Assembly: GCF_900115775.1 (NCBI RefSeq)
Contig: NZ_FOXS01000002.1
Span: forward strand, 775,129-839,128
Reading direction: 5' to 3'
Length of the DNA: 64,000 bases
Origin: Hymenobacter arizonensis
GTDB taxonomy: Bacteria; Bacteroidota; Bacteroidia; Cytophagales; Hymenobacteraceae
Shown: positions 42,481 to 51,491 of the stretch, one piece after another
Layout of the letters: every line of letters begins with the position of its first letter
Numbering within the stretch: the first letter of the stretch is position 1
The notes under the pieces: generated by a model
Database searches by the model: none
What the model saw: the letters and a program-made list of their open reading frames with translations, nothing else
Told to the model about the DNA's origin: nothing
Position numbers and translations under genes: made by a program

Positions 42481-43473
42481 ATGACAGTTACCTTCTTCAA
42501 TTCCAAGCAATACGACCAGCAGTCCTTTACGGAGGTCAACGACCAATTTGGCCACGAGCTACGGTTTCTAGCCGTGCCCCTGAATGCCCAAACCGCCATG
42601 CTGGCCAAGGGCGCACAGGCCGTGTGCGTGTTCGTGAACGACCGGGTTGATGCCGAGGTGCTGGAGCAGCTGGCCGAGGCCGGGGTAGAGCTGCTGGCCC
42701 TGCGCTGCGCCGGCTACAACAACGTGGATTTGAAAGCCGCTGCCGCACTCGGCCTGCAGGTGGTGCGGGTGCCCGCCTACTCGCCCTACGCCGTGGCCGA
42801 ACATACTTTAGCCCTGATTCTGACCCTGAACCGCAAAACGCACCGGGCTTACAACCGCGTGCGGGAGGGCAACTTCGCCCTCACCGGCCTGCTGGGCTTC
42901 GACCTGCACGGCCGCACGGTGGGCCTCATCGGGCTGGGCACCATTGGGCTGGCCACGGCTCGCATCCTGAAGGGCTTTGGGTGCCGCGTGCTGGGCTTCG
43001 ACATCCAAAACAGCCCCGAGGTGGAAGAGATAGGTGTGGAGTTTACCGACCTCGACAGCCTCTATGCTCAGTCCGATATCATTTCGCTGCACTGCCCGCT
43101 CACGCCCGAAACCCACCACTTGATTAACAACGACGCCGTCGCCAAGATGAAAGACGGCGTGATGCTGATTAACACCAGCCGCGGCGCCATTATCGACACC
43201 AAGGCCGTAATCAAGGGCCTAAAGAGCGAGAAAATTAAGTACCTGGGCCTGGACGTGTACGAAGAGGAAGGCGACCTTTTCTTCGAAGACTATTCCAATA
43301 AGGTGATTCAGGACGACGTGTTTATGCGGCTGTTGTCCTTCAATAATGTGCTCATCACCGGACATCAGGCCTTTTTCACGGCCGATGCCATGCACAACAT
43401 CGCCCAGATTACCCTGCAAAACATCACCGACTTTGCGGAGAAGAAGGAGCTGGCTAATGCCGTGCACGCATAG
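42481..43473 (+). CDS. ldhA: D-2-hydroxyacid dehydrogenase, D-lactate dehydrogenase type
   Basis: 330 residues. It reduces pyruvate to D-lactate with NADH. The Rossmann motif is GLIGLGTIG. The catalytic Arg is near NTSRGAIID or upstream LRCAGYNN, Glu in [13 protein letters not shown], and His in TGHQAFFT. The DLFFEDYS and TGHQAFFT segments are typical of fermentative LdhA. The permease gene follows after 43 bases, so the two form a lactate operon. Confidence 0.9.
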   Translation: MTVTFFNSKQYDQQSFTEVNDQFGHELRFLAVPLNAQTAMLAKGAQAVCVFVNDRVDAEVLEQLAEAGVELLALRCAGYNNVDLKAAAALGLQVVRVPAYSPYAVAEHTLALILTLNRKTHRAYNRVREGNFALTGLLGFDLHGRTVGLIGLGTIGLATARILKGFGCRVLGFDIQNSPEVEEIGVEFTDLDSLYAQSDIISLHCPLTPETHHLINNDAVAKMKDGVMLINTSRGAIIDTKAVIKGLKSEKIKYLGLDVYEEEGDLFFEDYSNKVIQDDVFMRLLSFNNVLITGHQAFFTADAMHNIAQITLQNITDFAEKKELANAVHA

Positions 43474-43516
43474 CGGTCCGGCTTAACCATTCATTTTCTC
43501 CCCTGACGATGTCCGC

Positions 43517-44971
43517 ATGATTTACCTGCTTGCGCTGCTGCCCATTCTGCTGCTGGTCGTGATTTCCTTGACCAAGGGTATGAAGCCGGCAGTGCTCGTG
43601 AGCAGCGTGGTGACCTCGGGCTTGTTCTTTTACTGGGGTGCGGGAGGTGGGCACTACCTGGGGGCCGTGGTGGTGTCGATGCTCACTACCATCAACATTC
43701 TGCTGACGGTGCTGGGAGCAATTTTCCTCTACACCGTGATGCAGCACACCGGGCTGATTGAGCAGCTCACACACTCGCTCGATAAGCTGCACCCGTCCAA
43801 AGAGCTGCGGTTTTTCTTGCTGGCCATCGGCCTCACGGCCTTTTTTGAAGGCGTGGCGGGCTTTGGTACGCCTGGCGCCATTGTGCCGCTCATCCTGATA
43901 GCGCTGGGGTTTGAGGCTGTGCTGTCGGTGTCGGTGGTGCTGCTGTTCGACGGACTGTTTGCGCTGTTTGGGGCCGTGGGCACACCCATCCTCATCGGCT
44001 TGCAAGCGCCGTTGGGCCTGGCAGCGGCCGATGTTAATACCATCGGCCTCACGGCGGCCTTGCTCATGAGCGGAGTGGGGCTGCTGGTGCTGGCGCTAGT
44101 GTTTCGCCTGGTGGGCCAGGCGCAGGAACCGGTAGCCAACAAGCGGCTGGTGCTAATGCTTTATGCCTTCCTGATGCTGCCCTTCTGCGGGCTGGCCTGG
44201 TTGGCTCCCGAGCTGGCAACGGTGTTTGGCGCGCTGGTCATGCTGGGGCTATCGGTGCTGTACTTCAAGCCCCGCGGCGTCAAGCTCGACCTGCGTCCCT
44301 GGCTGCCTTACGCCGTGCTGGCTGTAGTGCTGCTGCTGCCCAAGCTGCTTCCGCCTATGAGGCAGTTCCTGGACTGGGAATTGGCGTTTGAAGACCTGTT
44401 TGGGTCGGGCATTCGGGGAGGTATTAAGCCACTACAGTCGCCTTTTCTGCCGTTTGTGGCGGTGGGGTTGGGCGTGGCGTTGGTGTGTAAACTTCCATCG
44501 CTGCCCCTGAAAGAGCCGCTCGGCAAGATGGGCAACGTGTTTGTAGTGCTGTTCCCATCGGTGCTTATTGCGCAGCTCATGATTTATTCGGGCGTCACGC
44601 AGCCGTCTATGGTGCGCTACATCGCGGAGCTTCTCAGCCACCTGGGCCAGCTATACCCCGTGTTTGCACCTCTCATCGGAATAATGGGAACCTTCATTAC
44701 CGGCAGCACCACCATTTCCAACCTCGTTTTTGGGGCTTCGCAGCAGCAAGCCGCGGTCTCGCTCGGCATCAGCTCCAATGTGGTGCTGGCCCTGCAGCTG
44801 GTCGGGGCCTCGCTGGGCAACGCCGTTTGTCTGTTCAATATCATTGCCGCTGCCTCCGTTGCCAACATCAAAAACTACAAGGCCGTGTTGGCCCACAACC
44901 TGTTGCCCACACTGCTAGCGGCATTGCTGGCGGGGCTGCTGGGCATGGGCTTGCTCGCAATTACGGGGTAA
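43517..44971 (+). CDS. lctP: L-lactate permease family transporter
   Basis: 484 residues, about 12 hydrophobic helices. It matches the LctP family: GVAGFGTPGAIVPLILIALG, PILIGLQAPLG, FITGSTTISNLVFGASQQQA and LQLVGASLGNAVCLFNIIAA. It is shorter than E. coli LldP (551). It should move lactate or glycolate with protons. Its place after ldhA suggests it exports or imports the product of that enzyme. Confidence 0.9.
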   Translation: MIYLLALLPILLLVVISLTKGMKPAVLVSSVVTSGLFFYWGAGGGHYLGAVVVSMLTTINILLTVLGAIFLYTVMQHTGLIEQLTHSLDKLHPSKELRFFLLAIGLTAFFEGVAGFGTPGAIVPLILIALGFEAVLSVSVVLLFDGLFALFGAVGTPILIGLQAPLGLAAADVNTIGLTAALLMSGVGLLVLALVFRLVGQAQEPVANKRLVLMLYAFLMLPFCGLAWLAPELATVFGALVMLGLSVLYFKPRGVKLDLRPWLPYAVLAVVLLLPKLLPPMRQFLDWELAFEDLFGSGIRGGIKPLQSPFLPFVAVGLGVALVCKLPSLPLKEPLGKMGNVFVVLFPSVLIAQLMIYSGVTQPSMVRYIAELLSHLGQLYPVFAPLIGIMGTFITGSTTISNLVFGASQQQAAVSLGISSNVVLALQLVGASLGNAVCLFNIIAAASVANIKNYKAVLAHNLLPTLLAALLAGLLGMGLLAITG

Positions 44972-44987
44972 CACTCGTGGCCGCTTG

Positions 44988-46355
44988 CTAGCGCGGCAGT
45001 GTTCGGGCCTGGTAGGCGGCTCGGGCATCTTCCAGTTGGGCTACTAAAGCAGCCCGCTGCTCCAGCAGCTCAGCGCCCACGGCTGGAGCGCGCCGGAACA
45101 GATGCAGTGCGCGCAGCCGCTCCACACGGGCGGCCAGGGTCTTCCAATAGCTCAGTGCATAGAAGCCCGTGAGGGGCAGACTGACTACGTAAAGAGTCGT
45201 CAGGCGCCAGTCGTGCGTGAGCCAATGGTGCACGGCAGTGGCCTGCAGGGCGTAGGCCATCGGAAAGGTTATCATGCCCACCACCAGCATGATGGGCGCC
45301 ACAAACTCTACCTCCTTGGTTGCACGCTGAGCCACCATGGAAGGCAATTTGTAAGGCAAGTAGTTGTTAAGCAACCCGTACGCCCACACGGGAAATCCCA
45401 GCACTAGGTTGAGCAAGCCGGCGATGGTGCCGCGCCGCTGGCCTTCCAGCGCTTCGTCGGTTAGGCCGTGCTGGCGCAGGGTGGTGCGGTAGGCTTGCAG
45501 CTGCTGGCGCATGGCCACCAGCCGGGCGGGGGCATTTTGCTCGAACCAGGCCAGGGCTTGTAGCAAGGTCTGACTCAGCTGGAAGTTATCGAAGAGCGTG
45601 TCGGGGTCGTCGTCGGGGTTGAGGTGGTCGCCAAAGGTGCGCTCAATCTGCTGCACGAAGTCGTCTTCGGCGGCGTCGCGCGTGATGACTAAGCGGCGCT
45701 CCATCGCCTCGCGAATGGTTTCGGTGAGTTGTTCGGCGGCGGCTTCGGGGTCGAGGGCGTAGAGGTCGGCATAGTCGGCCACGGCAATGGGCGGGGCCAC
45801 GTTCAGCAGCACGTCGGAGCGAAAGCGCGTGGGGTCGAAGTAGTTGATGGCAATGGGCACCACCCGCAGCCCCAGTTTGAACTGATGCCGGGCCTCGGCA
45901 CCCAGCGCAATGCGGGCCGCCCCGGTTTTGAGGGGCCGCAGCCGGCGCTCGCTCACGCTGGTGCCCTCCGGAAAAATCATGATGGTGCCGCCCCGGCCCA
46001 GGTAGTCGTAGCACCGGCCGAAGCTGGCCTCGTTTTGGGCCGCGAGCTGCTCGGGCGTGGTGGGTCCGGCCCCGGCCTCCGCGTCTTGGCGCCGGTAGAT
46101 GGGAATGGAATTGCCCGACTCCAGGATGGCCCGCGTGATGGGGTTGTTAAAAAACGTGCTCTTGGCCAGAAACGCCACCGGCTGGCGGCTGTTGATGCCC
46201 ACCAGCAGCGGGTCCATCAGGGTATTGGGGTGGTTGCCGGCAAACAGCAGCGGCCCAGCCATGGAAAGCCGGTCGCGGTGGCGGACCTCAATGCGCCGAA
46301 AAAATACCCGCAGCGCCACCTGCATCACGGGCTTAATGAGGGTATAAAAGAGCAT
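44988..46355 (-). CDS. PlsC-type acyltransferase with a membrane C-terminal domain
   Basis: 455 residues from ATG 46355. The acyltransferase domain (about 10-210) has GNHPNTLMD (the NHxxxxD catalytic motif) and IFPEGTSVSERR. A linker follows, then a C-terminal region with three or four membrane helices (about 320-415). This architecture fits 1-acylglycerol-3-phosphate or related acyltransferases. The exact acceptor is unknown. A near-consensus -7 box (TACCTTCG) lies about 22 bases upstream. Confidence 0.87.
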   Translation of the reverse strand: MLFYTLIKPVMQVALRVFFRRIEVRHRDRLSMAGPLLFAGNHPNTLMDPLLVGINSRQPVAFLAKSTFFNNPITRAILESGNSIPIYRRQDAEAGAGPTTPEQLAAQNEASFGRCYDYLGRGGTIMIFPEGTSVSERRLRPLKTGAARIALGAEARHQFKLGLRVVPIAINYFDPTRFRSDVLLNVAPPIAVADYADLYALDPEAAAEQLTETIREAMERRLVITRDAAEDDFVQQIERTFGDHLNPDDDPDTLFDNFQLSQTLLQALAWFEQNAPARLVAMRQQLQAYRTTLRQHGLTDEALEGQRRGTIAGLLNLVLGFPVWAYGLLNNYLPYKLPSMVAQRATKEVEFVAPIMLVVGMITFPMAYALQATAVHHWLTHDWRLTTLYVVSLPLTGFYALSYWKTLAARVERLRALHLFRRAPAVGAELLEQRAALVAQLEDARAAYQARTLPR

Positions 46356-46423
46356 GGGCCGGAAGTAATTGGGGGAGCGAAGGTAAGGGCCGCACCCGCC
46401 CTGCGCCGCTTGCCGACTACCGC

Positions 46424-46459
46424 AAAAAAATCGCCGCCAGCCCGAGGGCATGGCGGCGA
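46424..46459 (-). terminator. Terminator of the DUF6799 gene
   Basis: On minus, TCGCCGCC pairs with GGCGGCGA and is followed by seven T's. It lies 32 bases after the DUF6799 stop and before the acyltransferase start. Confidence 0.85.
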
Positions 46460-46490
46460 ATTAGGCGCGGGCGCAGTAGCCGATAGGCAG

Positions 46491-47012
46491 CTAGCGCTTG
46501 GATTTCTCGCGGGCTTTGGCGCGCTTCTCGGCGGCTTTGGCTTTCTCCTCGGCAATCTTTTCCTTGGCCTTGGCTTTGCGCTCGGCCTCCTCTTCCATCT
46601 TCTTGCGCTTGCCGGGGTACTTCAGGTCGTAGGTTTTGATTTTGAGCAGGCTATCGGCTTCCACAATGGACCGGCGGGAAGTGACGCGGCCGGTGAGCGA
46701 CACTTGGTCGCCTTCGGTTATTTGGGTGGTGGTGCCGTCGGTGGCGGTTACGAGGCCGGCGGGCGAAATGGTGGTACCGTTTACCAGCTTCTTATCGGCG
46801 GTGAGGGGATTGGTAACACCCAGCTCGGTGAGCACAACCCGGCCGTTTTGCATGGTCAGGCCGTCTTTCAGCCCAACGCCGGTGGCTGCTGCCCGTGGCC
46901 GTGGAGCGACCGCACCGGGGCGGCGCGGTGGTACCCGCGTTTGGGCTTGCGCGACGGCTCCGGTCAGGAGTGCTATCGAGAGAATAAGGCTAAAAGTGAA
47001 TCGAGATGTCAT
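46491..47012 (-). CDS. Exported DUF6799-like protein with a charged coiled-coil tail
   Basis: 173 residues with a signal peptide (cleavage after AQAQ, residue 24) and a basic, Pro-rich segment. A central repeat-like region, GLTMQNGRVVLTELGVTNPL and DGTTTQITEGDQVSLTGRV, resembles DUF6799 domains. The last 45 residues are Lys/Glu/Ala-rich helix (KAKEKIAEEKAKAAEKRAK). Function unknown. Confidence 0.8.
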   Translation of the reverse strand: MTSRFTFSLILSIALLTGAVAQAQTRVPPRRPGAVAPRPRAAATGVGLKDGLTMQNGRVVLTELGVTNPLTADKKLVNGTTISPAGLVTATDGTTTQITEGDQVSLTGRVTSRRSIVEADSLLKIKTYDLKYPGKRKKMEEEAERKAKAKEKIAEEKAKAAEKRAKAREKSKR

Positions 47013-47029
47013 AAAAAAGAAGAAGTAGT

Positions 47030-47468
47030 TAAAAGTAACGAAGGCTAAAAGTTGGGCAAGAGATAAATACGGCGCAAGTTATTGCTTTTAGACTCATTGC
47101 TTCGCATTGCCATAATAAAAAGTGCAAAATTGAGGCCATGTTTAAAATTCATGCTTCGTTAACTTTTTGGGAAGCCTTTCGTTCAAGCAAAATCGTCCAA
47201 ACTCGAACGCTAACGCCCTCTTCGGCTTCTTTTGTACAAGGCCAAACCGTAGGTGAAATTCGTAGTGGCCCTATTTAGCGTCGTATCGGCACCCCGGAAA
47301 AAGACCAACGGTTGAGCTAATGCTTCCTGTCGGCGAAACCAGAGGGTGTGGCCCGGCTTTTTTGAAACCGATTCCGTTAACAGATTCTGTGCGCGGAACA
47401 ACGAACCGGGCTGACCAGGCCCTGGCCAGTAATTTGCTGCTTAATGGATAAATTAACCCATCAACTCC
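47030..47468. other. Intergenic stretch upstream of cbpA without a recognised gene
   Basis: About 440 bases, more AT-rich than its surroundings. No frame with a signal, domain or start context is seen, and no exact -7 box stands close to the cbpA start. Short frames on both strands have no motif. Confidence 0.5.
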
Positions 47469-48395
47469 GTGGATTACAGAGATTATTACAAGGTATTGGG
47501 GGTCGAAAAAACGGCCACGCCTGAGCAAATCAAGAAGGCGTACCGCAAGCTGGCCCGCCAGCACCACCCCGATGTGAACCCGAACGACAAGGGCGCTGAG
47601 CAAAAATTCAAAGAGCTGAACGAGGCGCACGAGGTGCTCAGCGACCCTGAGAAGCGGAAGAAGTACGACCAGTTTGGCGCCGACTGGCAGCGCTACCAGC
47701 AGCAGCCGCAAGGGGCGGGCCGCGCCGGCCAGTCCGGCGGGGGCTTCGACTGGGGCCAGTATACCCAGGGCGGTGGCGACAGTGGCCAGTTTGAGGCCGG
47801 GGAGGATTTCTCGGATTTCTTCGGTTCCCTCTTTGGCAACATGGGCGGCCGGCGCGCCGGTGGTAGCCGCCCCGGAGCCGGCCCCGACTTGCAGGCCGAG
47901 CTGGAGCTAACCCTGGAAGAAGCCTACCACGGCGGCCCGCGCACCATCACGGTAAACGGCAGGAACCTGCGCCTTACCATTCAGCCCGGCGTGGCCGATG
48001 GGCAAACCATCCGGCTGCGCGACCAAGGTGGTCCCGGCCGCAACGGCGGTCCCAACGGCTCGCTGCTCATCACCTTCCGCATTCAGCCCGACGCCCGCTA
48101 CGCCCGCACCGGCGACGACCTCACTCAGGACGTACCCGTGAGCATCTACAAGGCCCTGCTGGGCGGCGAGCAAACGGTGGACACGCTGAGCGGCCCGGTC
48201 AAAATTAAGCTCAAGCCCGAAACCCAGAACGGCACCCGCCTGCGCCTGCGCGGCAAGGGCTTCCCCGTATACAAGCAGCCCGGCCAGTTCGGCGACCTTT
48301 ACCTACGGCTCAACCTGACGCTGCCCCAAAACCTGACTGCCCAAGAGAAAGAGCTGGTGCAGCAGCTGGCGGCGCTCCGCCCTGCCGAAGAATAA
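47469..48395 (+). CDS. cbpA: DnaJ-type co-chaperone CbpA
   Basis: 308 residues. The J domain (1-70) carries the HPD motif in [12 protein letters not shown] Gly/Gln/Phe-rich linker follows, then the two C-terminal substrate domains ([23 protein letters not shown]) without the zinc-finger region of DnaJ. This is the CbpA layout. It stimulates DnaK. The start is GTG 47469. The CbpM-like gene follows after 17 bases. Confidence 0.93.
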   Translation: MDYRDYYKVLGVEKTATPEQIKKAYRKLARQHHPDVNPNDKGAEQKFKELNEAHEVLSDPEKRKKYDQFGADWQRYQQQPQGAGRAGQSGGGFDWGQYTQGGGDSGQFEAGEDFSDFFGSLFGNMGGRRAGGSRPGAGPDLQAELELTLEEAYHGGPRTITVNGRNLRLTIQPGVADGQTIRLRDQGGPGRNGGPNGSLLITFRIQPDARYARTGDDLTQDVPVSIYKALLGGEQTVDTLSGPVKIKLKPETQNGTRLRLRGKGFPVYKQPGQFGDLYLRLNLTLPQNLTAQEKELVQQLAALRPAEE

Positions 48396-48412
48396 CCTAC
48401 TGTTCCGATGCT

Positions 48413-48736
48413 ATGGAAACGCGTATTCTCACCCTCACCTATCAAGAATGCTCGGCCCAATTTGGCCTGAGCGCCGCCGAATTGCACGACTTCCTGCAAG
48501 CTGGCTTGCTGCGCCCGGCCCCGGTGCCCGATGCCGTCATCATTGACGAGCCCGACGACCTGCCCCGCCTGGCCCGCTTGCACCACGAGCTGGGCTTGGC
48601 ACCAGAGGCGCTGGACATCATCCTGACCATGCGCCAGCAACTGGTGCGCCTGCAGGTTGCCCTGGACTACGAGCGGGCCCGCGCCCGGCAATTAGAGAAT
48701 TTTCTGCGCGGCGCCGGGCCGCTCGAGGAAATGTGA
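48413..48736 (+). CDS. cbpM: Chaperone modulator CbpM-like protein
   Basis: 107 residues. The N-terminal part (LSAAELHDFLQAGLLRPAPV) resembles a MerR-like helical fold, followed by DDLPRLARLHHELGLAPEAL and a coiled coil. CbpM binds and restrains the CbpA J domain. Position directly after cbpA supports the call. Confidence 0.85.
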   Translation: METRILTLTYQECSAQFGLSAAELHDFLQAGLLRPAPVPDAVIIDEPDDLPRLARLHHELGLAPEALDIILTMRQQLVRLQVALDYERARARQLENFLRGAGPLEEM

Positions 48737-48963
48737 ACAGCCAGGCGAAGGGCAAAGGGACTGGTTTTATCTCGCTCCTGCTACTTGAATTCCTGCGAAT
48801 TAGCCCTGTAGCACAATGAGTTACATGCGGGAATATGCTGGTCGATTTCTTTTCAGCATATTCCTTCATAGAGTAAACGAAGCGCGTTTACCTTTTGACC
48901 GTTTGAATGAACGTCAAGACAGCTCATGGTCAGTATCTTCACTCTTTCCTCTTTTCCCTGGTT

Positions 48964-49224
48964 ATGAAACCCAACCCTATTTTCCTACTTGGCATGACGC
49001 TAGTGACCCTATGCGGTTCTGCTTCCGCCCAAACAACGCCAACTCCTGTACCTAATACCCCCCCGGGGAAAGGAGTCCCTACCCCCAAAAGGACCGCCGC
49101 TCCCCCGCGCACGGCGTCGGTGTCGGCCGTGAAAATAGACACCGCGGCCTTTCGGCGCTCCGGACGCCCCTATGACAGCGTCATAAACCACGCCCGGGAT
49201 ATCCCATCGAAAAAGAAAAACTAG
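48964..49224 (+). CDS. Small exported protein with a possible -1 frame extension
   Basis: 86 residues from ATG 48964, with a signal peptide (cleavage after SASAQ). The rest is Pro/Thr-rich, then AFRRSGRPYDSVINHARDIP and SKKKN. The stop follows AAA AAG AAA AAC TAG. In the -1 frame the reading continues openly for about 50 codons (KLEELVRASAPFRKP, then RLEEFKKLVYES) to a TAA at 49371-49373. A -1 slip on the A-rich run, or a simple frameshift mutation, would join them. Function unknown. Confidence 0.6.
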   Translation: MKPNPIFLLGMTLVTLCGSASAQTTPTPVPNTPPGKGVPTPKRTAAPPRTASVSAVKIDTAAFRRSGRPYDSVINHARDIPSKKKN

Positions 49225-49405
49225 AGGAGCTCGTTCGAGCATCCGCTCCTTTTCGCAAACCACTAGCAACGGCCCCAAGCTCGGCGCCATTAGGCTCTGC
49301 AAGGCTGGAGGAGTTTAAGAAACTCGTCTACGAATCAAAGCTTAGGAAACTGGCCGAAGGGATGATGTGCTAATGTTGATGCTTGATACCAATTTGTTAA
49401 GCTCT

Positions 49406-50155
49406 TCAGGCTACCGCCAGCGCCAGCACCAGTCCGCCTAGCGTAGCGCCCAGCTTGGGCCAGTTGAGCCGATGCTCGGGGCTGGTTTCGAAGAGGATAG
49501 TAGTAGAAACGTGCAGGAAATTGCCCGCCACCAGCCCCAGCAGGCTCGCGTAGAGGCCGCCGCTCAATAGCTGCGAAAGCACCACGTAGTTGCTGAATAT
49601 AATGCCCACCGGCGAAGCCAGGGCAAACACCAGCAGCCACGGCCACACCCGCCGGAAGCTGCCCAGCCGCAACCGCAGCAGCGTGGCCAGCGCAAAAGCT
49701 GCCGGCACGTGGTGCAGCGCCACCCCCGCCACGATGGCATGGAAGTTTTGGCTCATTTGCCCCACCTCTGGCGCGTGCACCAGAATGCTGCCTTCCAGAA
49801 AAGAGTGCACCACCAGTGCCGCCAACAGTAAAAACGGCACCCGCCCGCCGGTGTCGTGGGGACTATGGGCCGCTTCGTGGTGCACGTGCCCGTGCTCCAC
49901 CCCCTGCGAAAGGACTTCCAGCAGCAGCTGCCCAAAGAAGCCGGCCAGCACCCAGTAGCCCACCCGCTCGGGGTGCGCGGGCAGCATTTGCAGCGCCTCG
50001 GGCAAAATGTGGGTCACGGTGAGCGTGAACAGGTACGCCCCGCTGAAGGCCAGCAGCGGCTTCAGCCACTGGCTGCCCCGCGCTACTGGTACCCAGGCCG
50101 CTACGGCGCCCGCACCCAGCACCGTCAGCAGCAGCAGAAAAATAGCAAACCCCAT
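49406..50155 (-). CDS. ZIP-family metal transporter
   Basis: 249 residues, eight predicted helices. The His-rich cytoplasmic loop (EHGHVHHEAAHSPHD) between helices 3 and 4, HSFLEGSI in helix 4 and HHVPAAFAL in helix 5 match ZIP metal-site helices. It probably imports zinc or another divalent metal. ATG 50155 begins the first helix; the longer frame upstream lies in a repeat. Confidence 0.87.
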   Translation of the reverse strand: MGFAIFLLLLTVLGAGAVAAWVPVARGSQWLKPLLAFSGAYLFTLTVTHILPEALQMLPAHPERVGYWVLAGFFGQLLLEVLSQGVEHGHVHHEAAHSPHDTGGRVPFLLLAALVVHSFLEGSILVHAPEVGQMSQNFHAIVAGVALHHVPAAFALATLLRLRLGSFRRVWPWLLVFALASPVGIIFSNYVVLSQLLSGGLYASLLGLVAGNFLHVSTTILFETSPEHRLNWPKLGATLGGLVLALAVA

Positions 50156-50159
50156 GCGT

Positions 50160-50250
50160 GAGAGAATGAGGAATGAGGAACGAAGAATGGAGAGCGCAGG
50201 AGCCAACCGCAACGGTGGCTTCCTCGGGCTTCATTCCTCATTCCTCATTC
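50160..50250. repeat. Intergenic inverted repeat, family E
   Basis: GAATGAGGAATGAGGAA on the left and TTCCTCATTCCTCATTC-type sequence on the right (50230-50250) pair. An inner hairpin is GAGCCAACCGCAACGGTGGC. It lies just upstream of the ZIP gene. Confidence 0.75.
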
Positions 50251-50259
50251 AAAAGCAGC

Positions 50260-50297
50260 GGCAGCTTTGCGACCGCCGGCCGGCGGGCAAAGCTGCC
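50260..50297. other. Strong hairpin downstream of the small lipoprotein
   Basis: GGCAGCTTTGC pairs with GCAAAGCTGCC, with an inner palindrome CCGCCGGCCGGCGG. There is no T-run. It may still end or protect the minus-strand transcript from 50330. Confidence 0.5.
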
Positions 50298-50329
50298 ACC
50301 CAAACGAGTATTATAGCAGTGCCAGCGAC

Positions 50330-50695
50330 TTAGCGCTGAATCTGATGGCCGCTGGCGGCGGTGTCGGCCTGGGTCGACTTGCCGGCGTCGTTCAGTTTGC
50401 CACGCTTGCGCTGGCCTTCCTCGGCATTCGCCGAAATGGTCGACTCAGCTTTCGGAGCCGGGCGCTGGTCCAGGTCGGCGGCCGAGCTGATGGGCTTGGT
50501 GATGGCACCGCCTTTGGCTTGGTTGGGCGCGTACTCGGTATTCTGGTCGAAGTTGTCGGTGGGGCGGGTGCCGGGCGCAATCTGGTCTAGCGATACTTTG
50601 TCGTCGGGCCGCCAGTCGGAAGGCTCGCTGCTGCACGACGACAGGGCCAGAGAAGCAGTGGCCAGGGCCAGCAACAAGGTGTTAGTCAATTTCAT
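50330..50695 (-). CDS. Small lipoprotein of unknown function
   Basis: 121 residues. A signal peptide ends in a lipobox (LALSSC, Cys21). The mature part is polar and probably disordered (SDWRPDDKVSLDQIAPGTRP, then charged and Ala/Gln-rich). No named family is recognised. It is 50 bases after the YcxB-like gene on the same strand and may share its transcript. Confidence 0.7.
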   Translation of the reverse strand: MKLTNTLLLALATASLALSSCSSEPSDWRPDDKVSLDQIAPGTRPTDNFDQNTEYAPNQAKGGAITKPISSAADLDQRPAPKAESTISANAEEGQRKRGKLNDAGKSTQADTAASGHQIQR

Positions 50696-50745
50696 CAGAA
50701 AAAAATTAGCAGGGGTTGTAGTTCAGACAAAAACGGCGCGCAAGC

Positions 50746-51369
50746 TTATACGGTTGTGACGCCGGCTTCGGTGGGCAAAAGGTTTTTGCGCCGCAGCAGG
50801 GCTTCGAACAGCTTCAGGTCGTTAGGCGAGTTGAAGATGCGCAGGGGCAAATGTAGAAACACCGGCACGTCGAAGGTGCGGGCCAGCCACATGCGCCAGG
50901 GCGCCAGGCCCGCGGGCGGTGTGCCGGGCTTGAGGTAAAGCAGGTAGGCGTCGGAGTCGCGGCGGGCGCGGCCAATCATGTCCCAGGTCAGCTGCATGGC
51001 TTTTTCGGGGCCCACGCGCATCAACAGCTGCTTCTGGTCCATCTCAAAGTTCATGCGCTCAAACAGGGGCTTGCTTTGCTCCATCTGGGTCACGCCGGTT
51101 ATCTGGGCCGAGCGGAACAGCACAAACAGCACGGTGAGCACCACGGCCAGCACCAGCCACCACCACGAGTGCACGAAAATGGCCGGCAGCACTCCCAGCG
51201 CAAACGGAATCAGGGCGTATACCCAATCCTTTTTCCACACCTCGGCCATGGCTATGCGGGTGTAGGTATTGGTGTCAAACTGCGTTTTCTTGGTACGGAT
51301 AGCCAGCGGCGAAGCCTGCTGCGACTGGCGGAAGCCGCCGCCTCCGCCCCGTTGGTTGGGTTGATTCAT
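50746..51369 (-). CDS. YcxB-like membrane protein
   Basis: 207 residues. Two adjacent membrane helices (about 50-90, KDWVYALIPFALGVLPAIF and WWWLVLAVVLTVLFVLF) are followed by a cytoplasmic domain. That domain ends in the YcxB-like pattern IGRARRDSDAYLLYL and PLRIFNSPNDLKLFEALLRR. The family is of unknown function. The N-terminus is Gly/Gln-rich. Confidence 0.75.
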   Translation of the reverse strand: MNQPNQRGGGGGFRQSQQASPLAIRTKKTQFDTNTYTRIAMAEVWKKDWVYALIPFALGVLPAIFVHSWWWLVLAVVLTVLFVLFRSAQITGVTQMEQSKPLFERMNFEMDQKQLLMRVGPEKAMQLTWDMIGRARRDSDAYLLYLKPGTPPAGLAPWRMWLARTFDVPVFLHLPLRIFNSPNDLKLFEALLRRKNLLPTEAGVTTV

Positions 51370-51390
51370 TTTTCTTAGGTGTATAGAAGC

Positions 51391-51484
51391 CCGTCATGCA
51401 GAGCGCAGCGAAGCATCTCACGTGCAGCATTAATTTAATCATTCAACGAAGCGAGCGAGATGCTTCGCTGCGCTCTCCATGACG
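51391..51484. repeat. Intergenic inverted repeat, family A, copy 4
   Basis: CCCGTCATGCAGAGCGCAGC and GCTGCGCTCTCCATGACGGG pair, with AAGCATCTC/GAGATGCTT continuing the stem. The loop contains AATCATTCAACGAAGCGAGC, a sequence also found inverted in the copy at 61781. Confidence 0.85.
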
Positions 51485-51491
51485 GGATGTT

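Noticed and set aside
47030..47468. Possible small RNA or gene upstream of cbpA
   Set aside because: The length and AT content are suggestive, but I see no stable structure, promoter-terminator pair or coding frame.
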